From Gracilaria domingensis (lineage: Eukaryota > Rhodophyta > Florideophyceae > Gracilariales > Gracilariaceae), in contig VCMS01000024.1 in NCBI GenBank assembly GCA_022539475.1, positions 62,001 through 126,000 on the forward strand: 64,000 bases of DNA. Reading direction: 5' to 3'. The translations under genes were made by a program, and so were the position numbers. Position 1 is the first letter of the stretch. Each line of letters starts with the position of its first letter. Shown in pieces: positions 32,187 through 42,500 of the stretch. The notes under the pieces are model-generated. The model did no database searches. It was not told the DNA's origin and saw nothing but the letters and a program-made list of their open reading frames with translations.

Positions 32187-33785
32187 CGACAACAGCACGA
32201 GCACCAACGCGATGAACACGACCCGCAAAACCCGCACCGCGAGCTGCTCATGGAGGCCGCTGCGCAGATTCGCGCCGATCAGGTCGCGAGGGAGGAGGCG
32301 CGCCCAAGGAACGTCGGCCAGGGCACCCTAGGGCTTGTGGGCGATTCCCTCGGCGGCGCTGCGCTGGGCGCCGCCGCGCTCGTCATGGGACCGATTCAGG
32401 GCTACCGCGAGAACGGCGCCAAGGGTTTGTTGGGCGGCGCCGTTGGCGGCCTGGCTGTCGGCGTTGCGGCCACCGCCTACGGCGTCGGCTCCGGGCTCAC
32501 CAAGTTTGCGCACGGCGCAAAGCAGACCGCGCGTTCGTTTGATTCCTCCTCCACAGATGAGCGCCTGGTGGTGCGCGAGGGCGATCGACCGTTGCCTGGT
32601 GTTTATAAGAGGGAGAGGGATCAGCTCTATGGAGAGTTGCAGGCTGCGCATAACGCCGAGAGTGCGAAGAGTTCTGCGGATGCACTTGGCGCCCCGGTTG
32701 ATAACAAGTTGTATGACGTGCTTGGCATCAAGCCGGATGCTTCTCCGGCTCAGATTCGAAAAGCGTATTATAAGATGGCGCAACGTTATCACCCCGACAA
32801 GAATCCGGATGATTCTGAGGCCACCGCCAAGTTTCAAGAAGTGAGCGCCGCGTATCAGTAAGTTTTGCACCCACCGATTTCTATCAGCAATGCTCGTACT
32901 AACCTCTCTTTCGTACTATGCATCGTGCGTTTCGTGTCTTTTAGAATTCTTTCCGATCCCGTTAAGCGCGAAGAATACCACCGTCTCGGCGAACAAGCTG
33001 CCACGGATGAAACACTCATGGATCCGAAGGCGTTGTTTGCGCTCATGTTCTCAGACTTTGACCACATTGTTGGCGATCTGGCCACCGCTACTATTCTCCG
33101 TGCCTCTCTGGACGCTGAAAACGGCCAAGAGGGCGGCAGTGACGGCCAGGGCGCTTCTAGCTCCACCCAAGTGCCTCAATCGACTGAAGAAAGGCAAAAG
33201 GAGGCGGAGAGAGCGAGGAAGCGGAAGAAGCAGCAATTCCAGACGGCTCGCGAAGCTCATCTTGTTCACCTTCTTAACCGACGGCTGGAACCGTGGATGA
33301 ACGGCGACGAAGAAAGCTTCATCCGACATGCGAAACATGAAGTCTTTGCAATGAGAGAAGAGCCGTTTGGTAGGGAAGTCTTGACGACGGTAGGATACGT
33401 TTATGGCAGACGAGCGTCGCGCTTCTTGGAGAAGAAGAAGGGCGGACCTTGGCAGAATGTACAGTCTATGTTGGAAAACCTTGGTGATAAGGCGCATCAT
33501 TTCAAGAATCAGGTGCGGGCATTGGAAGGTGGTGTTAAGGTGCTTTCTACGCAGGCAGCAGCAGAGGAGGATGAATCGATCGACGAGAAGATGAGACGAG
33601 AAGCGGTTAACGTTCTGGGCGCGGTGTGGCTTAGTTCGGTGCTCGATATCGAATCTACCGTGAAGCACGTTGTCGCCGCTGTGCTTCAGGTGAGTGCCAC
33701 CATGCCTCCAGCAGAAGCGAGGAGAGTGGCGACGAGGAAGGCAGCTGGTCTCATCATGCTCAGCAAAATCTTTGAGCAGGCGTGA
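32139..33785 (+). CDS. DnaJ (Hsp40) with DnaJ-X domain and glycine-rich VPS13/ATG2-like N-terminal segment
   Basis: Exon 1 is 32139-32857 and exon 2 is 32945-33785, giving 519 residues. After a poly-Gln run, residues ~65-125 are glycine/alanine-rich: LGAAALVMGPIQGYRENGAK, then GLLGGAVGGLAVGVAATAYG. This resembles the C-terminal segment of VPS13/ATG2 lipid-transfer proteins. Next comes a J domain: YDVLGIKPDASPAQIRKAYY with the HPD motif in YHPDKNPDD, completed across the splice (AAYQ-ILSDPVKREEYHRLGE). The rest is a DnaJ-X domain (LLNRRLEPWMNGDEESFIRH to the end), as in Caj1/Djp1 and plant DJC10-type proteins. HPD means it can stimulate Hsp70. The N-terminal segment may place it at membranes. 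Confidence 0.88.
32858..32944 (+). other. Intron of the DnaJ gene
   Basis: 87 nt; GTAAGT donor, yeast-like TACTAAC branch site, TTTTAG acceptor. Splicing completes the Gln of AAYQILSDP, exactly as the J-domain family requires. Confidence 0.9.
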
Positions 33786-34013
33786 CGTGCGGTTCGGTTG
33801 AATTTTCGAACTCATCCGATACATGTGATGAGCAGATCTTGCACAGTGTACAATGATAGATAACCTGGTGCAGAACGCATTCTTCCTCGACGGCCTACAT
33901 GCTAACTGCGCACGTAAATAGAAAGAAAGGATTGCTGTTAATAACACTTCAACACAATAGACGGTTTAGAATTTCCTACGGTACATACTGTTTCGTCTTC
34001 GAAGCAACAGTCG

Positions 34014-35342
34014 TCACAGTTGATCATCGTCTTCCTCCTCTTCACTCGTCTCCTGAGATGATAAATAGTTCTCCTCGTGACGCACTATGTGCAGAATATC
34101 TCCCCTGCTTGCCATCAACTTCATCATCTCTATGAAGAACGTATCATAGTTGTGCACAGCCCTTATTCTTCGCAGCTCGTCCGCAGCGAGCTCTTCCTCC
34201 TCCTCCGCTTCATCGTCTGACTCAGCGTACGGATCCCTCTCAAGGTCCCTTTCAAGTCCAAGCATGGAAGACTGCGGAAACCTGCGCTTCGTCTTGCGTT
34301 CCTTGGGCGGTTGGGTTGAGTTACGCATATCGCTTGTGAGAGCAAACAGCAAAAAAGGGGTCTGATGTTCTCGGAACGTACTTATTCGCTCCATCAAAGG
34401 TCTTCTCATTGAGGTTGCCCACGCCAAATGGTCGTTCCTGTGTTGAGTACTGCGCGACGCTACAACTCTTGGCTCATCACACATGCTATCGATTTCGTAC
34501 ACGTACTCGTTGCTGCTGCCGGGAACATACACTGAATACATCCACAACTCCTCGGCGAGCAATGAACTTCGCACCTTTCCGTCCTCGTCCAACAACTCAG
34601 GATGGCCTCCAAACTGTGCCCGTGCGGCGCCATTATGCGCATCGCGAACAATTTTCGAGCTGCAAACAGAGGCGGCACGAATGACCGGGTCAAATGGCTT
34701 CAAGAAGCATTTGAGAGCTCGAACATCATCACCAATATCAAACGGTTCGACAATATGTCTGTCCGGCTGAAACGGATGACGCTTACCACCACCGCTCTCC
34801 GAAATGTTCATAATCGCCATCATGAGCGCATGTGTCGCAGAGGCATTATCCATAGCATGGCCACACACCAGAAGATTCTCCGCGCCAGCATTTGCAGAAT
34901 CATCCTCCATGGCAGAAGGGGAGGAGGACTTTCCAAACGGATCATTCCTCGGATTCCAGCGCGAAGTACGGCCACGATACGGCGACCATTTATAAAGCAG
35001 GATGTAAGCATGCAGAAACCATTCGCGATCAAGTTGAAAGTCGTACAACTGACGAACAGTAAAGCCAGTTGCGCCCGCATTGTGCAGCACGTTGGTCATG
35101 TTCGGCGCAGTGGTGCGCAGAAGAAGCCAGCCCGTCTTCTGCATGGCGCCACGCTGCGACAGCAACTGGCGCGCCACACGGCGGTCGGCCTCGGTGGCCT
35201 CGCGCGACGACTCGGACGAGCGGGTGCTGCCAGGCGTGGCAACCAGCGGCGTGGCGGCCGAGGATGACGGCTTTGCGGGATAGGGCGACTGGCTGTCCAG
35301 GTCGGACGCGCCGTTCTCATCGTCGGCGCGGGAGGAAGGCAT
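34014..35342 (-). CDS. UCHL5/UCH37-family protein, catalytically dead
   Basis: 442 residues. The fold matches peptidase C12 of the UCHL5/BAP1 group: GWLLLRTTAPNMTNVLHNAG, then VRQLYDFQLDREWFLHAYIL with LLYKWSPYRG, and the C-terminal ULD/DEUBAD-contact helix HNYDTFFIEMMKLMASRGDI. The catalytic centre is altered. NACAT of the family is NASAT here (Cys to Ser, residue 168). The oxyanion Gln is His162. The FHFISYVP histidine is gone (LWMYSVYVP, about 267-269). Only the Asp of YEID (285) remains. It should bind ubiquitin or its proteasome/INO80-type partner without cleaving. The start is at the only upstream ATG; the first 65 residues are disordered. Intronless; convergent with the DnaJ gene. Confidence 0.85.
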   Translation of the reverse strand: MPSSRADDENGASDLDSQSPYPAKPSSSAATPLVATPGSTRSSESSREATEADRRVARQLLSQRGAMQKTGWLLLRTTAPNMTNVLHNAGATGFTVRQLYDFQLDREWFLHAYILLYKWSPYRGRTSRWNPRNDPFGKSSSPSAMEDDSANAGAENLLVCGHAMDNASATHALMMAIMNISESGGGKRHPFQPDRHIVEPFDIGDDVRALKCFLKPFDPVIRAASVCSSKIVRDAHNGAARAQFGGHPELLDEDGKVRSSLLAEELWMYSVYVPGSSNEYVYEIDSMCDEPRVVASRSTQHRNDHLAWATSMRRPLMERISTFREHQTPFLLFALTSDMRNSTQPPKERKTKRRFPQSSMLGLERDLERDPYAESDDEAEEEEELAADELRRIRAVHNYDTFFIEMMKLMASRGDILHIVRHEENYLSSQETSEEEEDDDQL

Positions 35343-35722
35343 GACGCGGAGTATACACTACGTGGGAAGCTGCGCAGCCCGATGAGCAGCGCTTCCGCGC
35401 GTCTCGTGCCGGCTTGCCGCAGCGGAGCGCGCTGTTGGTGGCAGCGCGCGGCGACTTACGTTGCGCGGAGCGCGGCGCGGCCGAGGCGCTGCTCCATGCG
35501 CATGCGGCTTGCGTCCGCGCGCGCGTCGGCTGCCGCGTTCACCGCCTGGCGGCGCCAGCGCGCGGCGCGCGCCAATTTTATCCGAAAAACAGCTTCGCAG
35601 TCGAGCTGCATCGCGTACGCAGGCGCTGCCGCCTCCGCTCGCGCATCCCCCCGAAGCCAATCCTCCGATAGCGCCGCATCTGTCGTCCGCCCGCGTCGCG
35701 CACTTTCGCACCGACGCCCGTC
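35343..35722. promoter_or_regulatory. Divergent promoter, UCH-like / enoyl reductase
   Basis: 380 nt, CpG-dense between about 35390 and 35700. Open frames here are compositional only. Confidence 0.5.
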
Positions 35723-36848
35723 ATGCTCGGTCTGCGCGCGCTTCCGCGCCCCATGCGGCACGTGCGCGCGCTATCCACCGCGTACACCTTCACGGCGACC
35801 GGGCCCCCATCGTCGGTGCTTTCGCGCGAGCAACTGCCCACGCCGAAGCCTTCCGATGGCCACCTCAGGCTCAAGTGGCTGGCGGCTGGCGTCGATCCCG
35901 TCGATCTGGCCACCCTGGCCGGCAGTCCGTCTGCGTCCGAGTTTGCGCCCTCCATCTTCCCGGCCGTCGCCGGTAACGAGGGCGTGGCGCGCGTCACCGC
36001 CACGGGCGCGGGCGTGAATGGCGTTTCGGAGGGTGATCTGGTTATCCCCATCAAGGTGCGTGCTGCTGCTGCCTTAGAAGCTGTGTTACGTGCGAGCTCA
36101 AGCTCTTTTTGTTCACGGTGCTAACTTTCTGCGTGCAAAGACTTCGTTGGGTACGTGGCGCGAGTCTTCGGTCATTGATTCCGCGCACGTCATTCCTGTG
36201 CCTCGCAACATTCGCGTCGAACTTGCTGCTACGCTTTCGGCATCGCCTTTCACGGCGTATCGACTGCTGCGCGATTTTGTCAACCTGCAACCAGGAGATG
36301 TCGTTCTTCAGAACGCAGCCTCCAGCCCGGTCGGCAGCGCCATTGTGCAGTTGGCCAAGTCAATGGGGCTTGAAACCGTTTCTTTAGTCAACACGCCCTC
36401 AGCAGATTATGCCCCGACTGTTGAGCGCCTCAAGCTCATGGGCGGCGACGTCGTGATCGGAGACCAGTACATCACAACAGAGGGTTTCTATCAAGTTATG
36501 TCCGACATGCCCAAACCGTCCCTCGTCATCAACGGAGCCGATGAGGCTTCCTGTGCTACATTGGCAGCCATAGCTCCGAAAGGCACCACAATGGTTACGT
36601 ATTGTCCTGGCGAGGCTAACCCCAAGGCACTGCGAAGCAAGGGCTTGAAGAACGCCTCGTTCTCGTTACCGGAGTGGCTGGAACAAACTGACCGCGCGCA
36701 GATCGAGAGTATGGTCATCGACCTGACAAACATGATAGAGTCTGGCGAGCTCACTGCATGGCTTCAGCGTGTCAAGTTTGACCAACTTCCAGCCGCCATT
36801 CAACAAGGCGGCATGATTAATCGAAAGCTTGTAGCGGTTATGGAGTAA
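35723..36848 (+). CDS. Mitochondrial trans-2-enoyl-CoA/ACP reductase (MECR/Etr1 type)
   Basis: Exon 1 is 35723-36055 and exon 2 is 36141-36848, giving 346 residues. Medium-chain dehydrogenase/reductase of the MECR group, which does the last step of mitochondrial fatty-acid synthesis with NADPH. Family landmarks: GVDPVDLATLAG, then FPAVAGNEGVARV, then GDLVIPIK joined across the splice to TSLGTWRE, then NLQPGDVVLQNAASSPVGSA (nucleotide-binding loop). The N-terminal 20 residues (LRALPRPMRHVRALSTAY) look like a mitochondrial presequence. The tyrosine that acts as acid in human MECR and yeast Etr1, in the QGxYxxxP segment, is not present: here the segment reads AGSPSASEFAPSIFP. Activity is therefore uncertain. 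The phase-0 intron is well supported. Confidence 0.87.
36056..36140 (+). other. Intron of the enoyl reductase gene
   Basis: 85 nt, phase 0, GTGCGT donor, GCTAAC branch site 21 nt before the GCAAAG acceptor. Joins IPIK to TSLGTW. Confidence 0.9.
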
Positions 36849-36913
36849 AGAACCAATTTCACTGTACATCTCAAACTGCTGACACCCAAACGTTGTTCGA
36901 TCTGACAATACCG

Positions 36914-36954
36914 GATCGAACACGATACTTCGCGGGGTAAGCGTATCGTGTTGG
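36914..36954. repeat. Inverted repeat (stem-loop) after the enoyl reductase gene
   Basis: AACACGATAC and GTATCGTGTT, separated by about 14 nt, lie 70 nt past the stop. Could be a 3' processing or transcript-end structure, or part of the fold-back region that follows. Confidence 0.6.
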
Positions 36955-37183
36955 ATTCGAGAGTGGGGGATGGTCGACAACAAATATTGGCGCTTTCTTG
37001 CTGGTCACGAACAGGTCACTGGAGGAAGACCTTACCGCCGTTTCCCTGAATTTTTCCCACTGAAGGAAAGCTCCATCGGAGCGCTGGATGGGGTTTTGTC
37101 CATGGTTTCTCGAACGGACTACACGGGGGTGGGAGGACGGCGAATGGCTACAGATCGGTTATTGCACCTGGTTTCGCCGACTG

Positions 37184-37293
37184 ATATAAGGATTGGGCGG
37201 AAAGGACGTCGTCGCCCATGGCTTCTCGAGTGACTGACGTTGTCGTTCACTAAAGAAGCCATGAGCGACGTCCTTTCCGCCCAATCCTTATAT
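37184..37293. repeat. Fold-back element with ~40-nt arms
   Basis: Arm 37184-37226 pairs with 37254-37293, almost perfectly (one 3-nt length difference and one mismatch), around a ~27-nt loop. The arm begins ATATAAGGATTGGGCGG. Looks like a small fold-back/MITE-like insertion. No coding sequence. Confidence 0.75.
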
Positions 37294-37635
37294 CCTTTGC
37301 ATGACATGCGCCATCACTCCATCCTGTTGCTTCTTATTTGAACCATAAAACGTTGCGGTGCACTTGCGGTAGAAACGTCAAGGAAGACTGCGACCATGTG
37401 GTCCTACGATGTCCGCTATGGAACACATCTCGACGATTCCTCTTCGCGGGACAGCCACATGAAGCAAAATCATCAGTGCAGTACCTGATAAGACATAATT
37501 CGCAGAACTTCTTGGCCTTTTTAAAGAGAGAGAACCTGCTCTGAGGCTCTGCTGTAGTTTAGGAATAAGAAACTACTGTCCACAGCAAAGGAGAAGAAGA
37601 GACTTACGTTGTACATGCGAAGCCCCCTGTCGTGA

Positions 37636-37890
37636 TGTGCCCCATGGGCGACGATCTCTTAGAGGTTGATTGAAGAGAGTAGTCGAAGGAAGAAGGCGAT
37701 CAGCGTCGGTGAGAACGCTCTGCTGTCGGAAAGCCCCCTGTCGTGGTGTCACTTAGACTCTAAGAGATCGTCGGCCATAGGGCACACCACTGGTGTGCCC
37801 CATGGCCGACGATCTCTTAGAGGTTGATTGAAGAGAGTAGTCGAAGGGAGAAGGCGATCAGCGTCGGTGAGAACGGTTTGCTGTCGGAAA
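37636..37890. repeat. Two ~97-nt direct repeats with an inverted fragment between them
   Basis: 37636-37732 and 37794-37890 are near-identical (starting TGTGCCCCATGG). Between them 37759-37788 is an inverted copy of the first ~27 nt, so 37759-37820 forms a near-perfect hairpin of about 28 bp around CTGG. It lies in the LINE 3' region. Confidence 0.8.
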
Positions 37891-38047
37891 CACTTACGAT
37901 ATTCATACTTCCTCGTCGTAGCTCAGAAGTGTAGCACGGCTACAGTAGTAGTGGTCAGTGTTGGCAATGTCGAGGTATTTTCGGTTTTTGGCTCTTGAGC
38001 AAACCCACGCTTTGGAGCGTAATCAGCAACACTGTTTCAATAAATGA

Positions 38048-38088
38048 AAGAGAGAGGAAGAGAGAGAGAGAGAGAGAGAGAGAGAAAG
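38048..38088. repeat. (GA)n microsatellite
   Basis: About 18 GA units, with two short interruptions, at the end of the LINE 3' region. Confidence 0.85.
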
Positions 38089-38516
38089 TTATCTTCAAAA
38101 GCTTTCACAGGAGAAGTTTCGTTTTTTCCTTCCTCTTTGGTGAGCTAATCCTTTGGTAGCCGGTCCACGAAACTTCTCCAAGCCTCCCTGGATGCTACGA
38201 AGGAAAACGCGGTACTTTGCAGATATTGCAGAGGCACGGAAAGAGTTGGATGGCACAAGTCTCAAGTGAGAGAGGTATTAAAGCGTGACGAGGCCCAGCA
38301 AGAAGCAAAACAGTTACCAGTCAATATAAACAAACACAAAGTTGTTTAGTCGAGCACATTTACAACATACATATACAACTGCGACTACGTTACAACTTAT
38401 AAGGATATTCAGATTGCATGTTGTCTCACGACAAGAGAGCAGAAAGTGCGATTCACCGACACAGACACTCCTCCAAAAAAGTTAAGTGGTCAAGATACAT
38501 GCTTGCCTTCCAAACA

Positions 38517-39905
38517 TCACCGACGGTCAGTCACTGACATGCCGTTCCTCCTCTTCACTCTCTCCTTCTGCAAATCATCAACACTTCCACTCTGTGCACG
38601 GCGGAAGGAGCGAGTGGAGCCGGCTTTCTGCAAGCGGGGCGAGCTACTAGAATGCTGAGCGGGAGCCCTGGCAGAGCCGTTGCGCACAAAAGGAACAGGT
38701 GAGACCGGTCTCTCAGTCTGCCTGTCGTTCGGCATACGAAGCCAGGGGTGATTCAGGGCCTCATGTGCGGTGGGTCGCTCACCAGGACGAACACTCAAGC
38801 AGCAAGCCACAAGCTGGCGGGCCTCTTCCGACACTATATGCCAGCGCTTCTCGGGAAAGCTAAACCGTCCCTTCACAATGTTTCGGAAAATTTGGTCGGG
38901 CGTCTCACCGCGGAACGGTAAGCTACCGGACAATGCCACATACAGCAACACGCCGCAGCCAAAAATATCGACCGGCTTTCCATACTTGGATCTCGAGACC
39001 ACCTCTGGGCTGCAGTAGGCGGGTGTCCCTAGAATGCTTGACAAGCAATACTCATCTGCTCCCATACTGTCAATGCGCCTGGCAAGCCCAAAGTCTGCTA
39101 TTTTGACGATCCCCTCTGCCGACACCAAAATGTTGTCGGGCTTGAGGTCGCGGTGGATAATATCGTTTGCGTGTAGGTAGGCGACGCCGCTGAAAAGCTG
39201 GCGTGCGATACGCTTGGCATTGCGCTCGTTGACTCGGTTCTTACCGCCGCCCAGGAACTTGAGCAAGGTGCCCTTCTCCACATACTCCATGACAATGTAC
39301 AGGTGGGAGGAGGTTTCGAAGACGTCATAGGTGCGGACGGTGTTCTTGTGGCAGATGGAGCGCACAAGCTCAGCCTCCCTGGTGGCGAACAGAGAGGCCT
39401 TGCGTTCCTCCTGCTTCTTCGGCATGACCTTGATGGCGACCTTGCATCCAGTGCGACGATCAAGCCCCTCGTACACCTTGGCATAGTGGCCGTCGCCGAT
39501 CTTGTCACAGACCTTGTAGTACTTGTCAAGCTTGAGTGACAGAGCGCGCTTCAGAGTAGAGCTCCACAGGTGCAGGAGAGCGACATCATGCTTGAAGACG
39601 AGCGTGATTCCAACTTTCGAGGAGGTGCGGATGGATACGGTGCTCTTGGCGGCATCGACGACGACTTGTTGCGCCTCGCACATGCGCACAGAGGCCATCG
39701 GCTCGCCGCAGTCATCTTCCTCGGCGCGGATGGTGAGCAGGCCGTGATCGAGGCGGACGAGGCGGCGTCGGACGCCGAAGAGCTTGGACTTGACACCGAG
39801 CACGCCCACGAGGGTGTCCTGGTGGGTGTAGCGCATGCGGGGCAGCTGGTGGGGCTTGATGGCATGGCGGGCGTTGAAGGCATTGTTGAGAGTTTCGACG
39901 ACCAT
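38517..39905 (-). CDS. PH-domain serine/threonine protein kinase (CAMK-like)
   Basis: 462 residues. An N-terminal PH-like domain (about 24-124: MRYTHQDTLVGVLGVKSKLF ... HLWSSTLKRAL) is followed by a protein kinase (130-389). Glycine loop IGDGHYAKV, K159 in VAIKV, HRDLKPDN (H251, D253), DFGLA (D271), SPE and a CAMK-like PVDIFGCGVLLYVALSG are intact, so it should be active. The activation segment holds GTPAYCSPE. The C-terminal tail is Ser/Arg-rich with possible autophosphorylation sites. A divergent paralogue lies at 56361. The PH domain suggests recruitment to phosphoinositides, but the lipid-contact residues cannot be judged here. Intronless. Confidence 0.87.
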   Translation of the reverse strand: MVVETLNNAFNARHAIKPHQLPRMRYTHQDTLVGVLGVKSKLFGVRRRLVRLDHGLLTIRAEEDDCGEPMASVRMCEAQQVVVDAAKSTVSIRTSSKVGITLVFKHDVALLHLWSSTLKRALSLKLDKYYKVCDKIGDGHYAKVYEGLDRRTGCKVAIKVMPKKQEERKASLFATREAELVRSICHKNTVRTYDVFETSSHLYIVMEYVEKGTLLKFLGGGKNRVNERNAKRIARQLFSGVAYLHANDIIHRDLKPDNILVSAEGIVKIADFGLARRIDSMGADEYCLSSILGTPAYCSPEVVSRSKYGKPVDIFGCGVLLYVALSGSLPFRGETPDQIFRNIVKGRFSFPEKRWHIVSEEARQLVACCLSVRPGERPTAHEALNHPWLRMPNDRQTERPVSPVPFVRNGSARAPAQHSSSSPRLQKAGSTRSFRRAQSGSVDDLQKERVKRRNGMSVTDRR

Positions 39906-42202
39906 GGTGGAGCAGCGCTGCGGGGGAGCAGTTAATCAGGGGGGGTGGGCGGGAGGAAAGTAAGGAGTACAATGATGAGTGAGGCGCTTCAGGATTGCGC
40001 GGGGGTTGCAGGTGAACGCGCAAGGCGCTGGAGGGAAAACAGGGGAGGAGCAGCGGGATCGAAAACCGAGTAAGGAGCGGGCAAAGTTAAGGCGGGCTGG
40101 CGGCGCGCGCTGGCGGGCAGCAGAGCGCGGCGGCGGCGCGCGCTGAAATAGCCGCGCCGCGCGCGAACGGGCGGTGACGGCGGCGGCGGCGCGGCTGGCG
40201 CAGAGAGCACGCGGCCGCGCAGCGAGCCACGCGCCTGCATTGCGTACCACCGCTCGCGCGCGCGCAGCGCGTGGCGCGCGCGTGCGCGGCGCGCGAGCCG
40301 TGGCGGCGCGCGCGGCGGCGGCGCGCGCGCCACGCGCGCCGGCCGCGCGCGCGCGATGGCCGCCGGCCCAATCGTTTTGCAGCACGCGCTTGCTTGCGCG
40401 TCTGCGCGCCGCGCCGCGTTTTTGCGCGCTTTTCGCGCTTTTCCGGGCGATGTTTGGCGCGCGGCGGTTGGCGGGCGACCGTTTGCGCGCGGCGCATGAC
40501 TTTGCGCCGAAATTATTTCGCGGCCAGGCTGAAAGCCGCGGGAGGCGGGGCGGCGGACGGCGCGCGGCGCGCGAGCGTGGCGCAGGCAACTGACTGGCAC
40601 GTCATCGGGGCGTGTGCCCGCGGCGCGCAACCCTGGCCGCCGCAGCCGCTTCGCTCCCTTGTGTCAATTCACACACGCTGGCCCGCCGCCCGTTTCATGA
40701 GCATTTTCAAATCAATTGCGCTCAAACGCCGTCGCCGGCCTCCAATACGATTGGAGCGCCTGTGGCTAGCTGAATGGTCCGGGAATGCGCCACTGAAACC
40801 GACGGCGGGAAACGCGGCCGCCACGCGCGCCGGCTCTCCGGCGAGCGCCAGCTTTCATATACAATTCAACACTGTAGCAGTGTTGAGCGCCTGCCGTCTC
40901 GTCATTCGCGCTGCCGTTTTTCTTGGTGGTGGCGTGCCACGCCGCGGAGTCTCACAACAAGTTGCAGAGTGCAAAACAGCTTTACCACGAAAAACATGCC
41001 GTCAAGCCGAAGGTACACAACCATTGTGCGCCACCGGCGCCAAACAGCCGTGCCGAACGGATGGCCCGCAGCCAAGCGCAACGTCAGCTGTCACCAAACA
41101 GCGCCAAAATAAGGCGCCACACGTGCGCGCGCTTCTCACCGCGCAGGTATACAGTGCGCCCGAGCATCGTTTCTGATCGAATTTGGCCTCCTCCTTTTCT
41201 AATAGCATTAAAAATAGCTTTTTCCCGCCGAGCCATATCTTCTCTCTCTGTTTCTCGTCCTTGTGGCCACCGTTTTTGGCTCTTTTAACTATAATGACGC
41301 AGCGCTCCTCAGGAGTGCAGCTTGAGACAGGAGGCTAACTGCAACATCTACTGCGAGCAGTTCCGGAACTCAACCCTTTTGATGGAGCTTAAAACTCGTA
41401 CAACAAGTGTGAAGCAAACCGCTCATATTCATTTACACTGGTTGTCGTTTGAAGAACAAACGGCAACATAACCTTGTATCAGCGAGCTAGTGCGCACTAA
41501 GTCACTGAATCAAATCAACAGATTCAAAACTGCATTCAGCCACAAGGCGCGCCACGCATCGCACCGCGCGGGACACGTTTGAGGAGCACCACACCGTGCA
41601 GCGCAGTTTAGTTTATTATAGAAAAAAGCGCCGCCTCGTGCTGCAACGCGTACGCCCATCGCCGCGATGCGCCGCCATCGTTCGCGCGAGAGGCGAGGCA
41701 GGGGCGGCGAGAGCGACTCGCCAACACGCGCGCGTCTCTCGTATGTGCGCCGTCGAGCGTTACGTGGTGTGCTTTTGCTCTTCGCCACCGCTCGCCCCTC
41801 GCCGCTCGCCCGTCGGCGCAGCGTCAACTGTACGCCAACAAAAACGAGCACACACTGTCATCACAGCCCACGTGCGCCGCGTGTGCTCGCGGCAGATCGT
41901 GCTCGCTGTGGCCACGTGGCAAAGGGGGTTACTGTGTCCAGCTGTGTGACACCGCCGGCGTGCACAAGCACCACAGCGCGACGCGTTGCTGCGCCAAACG
42001 ATGATGCGAACAACGCACCAGCAGCGCGTGTGATTGGATGACACGCGCGTGAAGCGCAGCCAATCAGCGCGGCGCCGCGATCTGATGTATCATTCGCCCC
42101 TTTTGGATTGGATGAGATGGCAGCAGTTGCGCGCGCGCGCCCCCCGCGCGGCGGCCCGACGGCGCATGTGATTTCGCACCACGCACCAACCGCACCACTG
42201 CT

Positions 42203-42210
42203 TTTATATA
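42203..42210 (+). promoter_or_regulatory. TATA box of the GAPDH gene
   Basis: TTTATATA, about 120 nt before a predicted leader-intron donor at 42330; expected transcription start about 42232. Confidence 0.6.
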
Positions 42211-42329
42211 CTTTGCATTGCATCGTGGCTGAGCGACTCGACGCTTCGTGCTTCCGTCGTCGTCCCGCCCCCCGTTAGCTCGCCCCGTCGTCGCGCGCTG
42301 TTTTCCGCGTTTGCGCCTGTTTTTGAACG

Positions 42330-42500
42330 GTATGTGTGGGCTGCTGTTTTCTGGCGTGGCTGCTGTAGCTGCGCGCCGCGCTCAAACGCCATGATCTCAC
42401 TTGCTCCGACCCGATCTGCGCGCCATCGTTCACCGGCCTTCGTCTCGCCTACGCCCCTGTTCTCTAACCGACATTCGTTCCGTTCCAATCGCTGTGCCAG
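42330..42500 (+). other. Probable 5' leader intron of GAPDH
   Basis: 171 nt with a GTATGT donor, CTAAC branch site (42464-42468) and CAG acceptor at 42500. Removing it brings the start codon 42520 close to the cap and removes an upstream ATG (42332) and an in-frame ATG (42391). Without splicing the protein would gain a 43-residue basic, Ser/Arg-rich N-terminus. Confidence 0.5.

Larger units (their letters stand above)
37294..38090 (+). mobile_element. 5'-truncated non-LTR retrotransposon (LINE) 3' end
   Basis: The frame 37338-37544 encodes a typical LINE reverse-transcriptase C-terminus: CTCGRNVKEDCDHVVLRCPLW is the C-x-C ... H-x-x-x-x-C zinc-like motif, followed by YLIRHNSQNFLAFLKRENLL. All upstream reverse transcriptase and endonuclease parts are missing. 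A ~500-nt 3' untranslated region follows, with a duplicated segment and a hairpin, ending in CAATAAATGAAAGAGAG and a (GA)n tail. The 5' boundary is uncertain. Confidence 0.65.

Noticed and set aside
40271-41176. 301-codon plus-strand frame
   Set aside because: Begins in Arg/Ala-rich GC island translation; no domain; antisense frames equally long.
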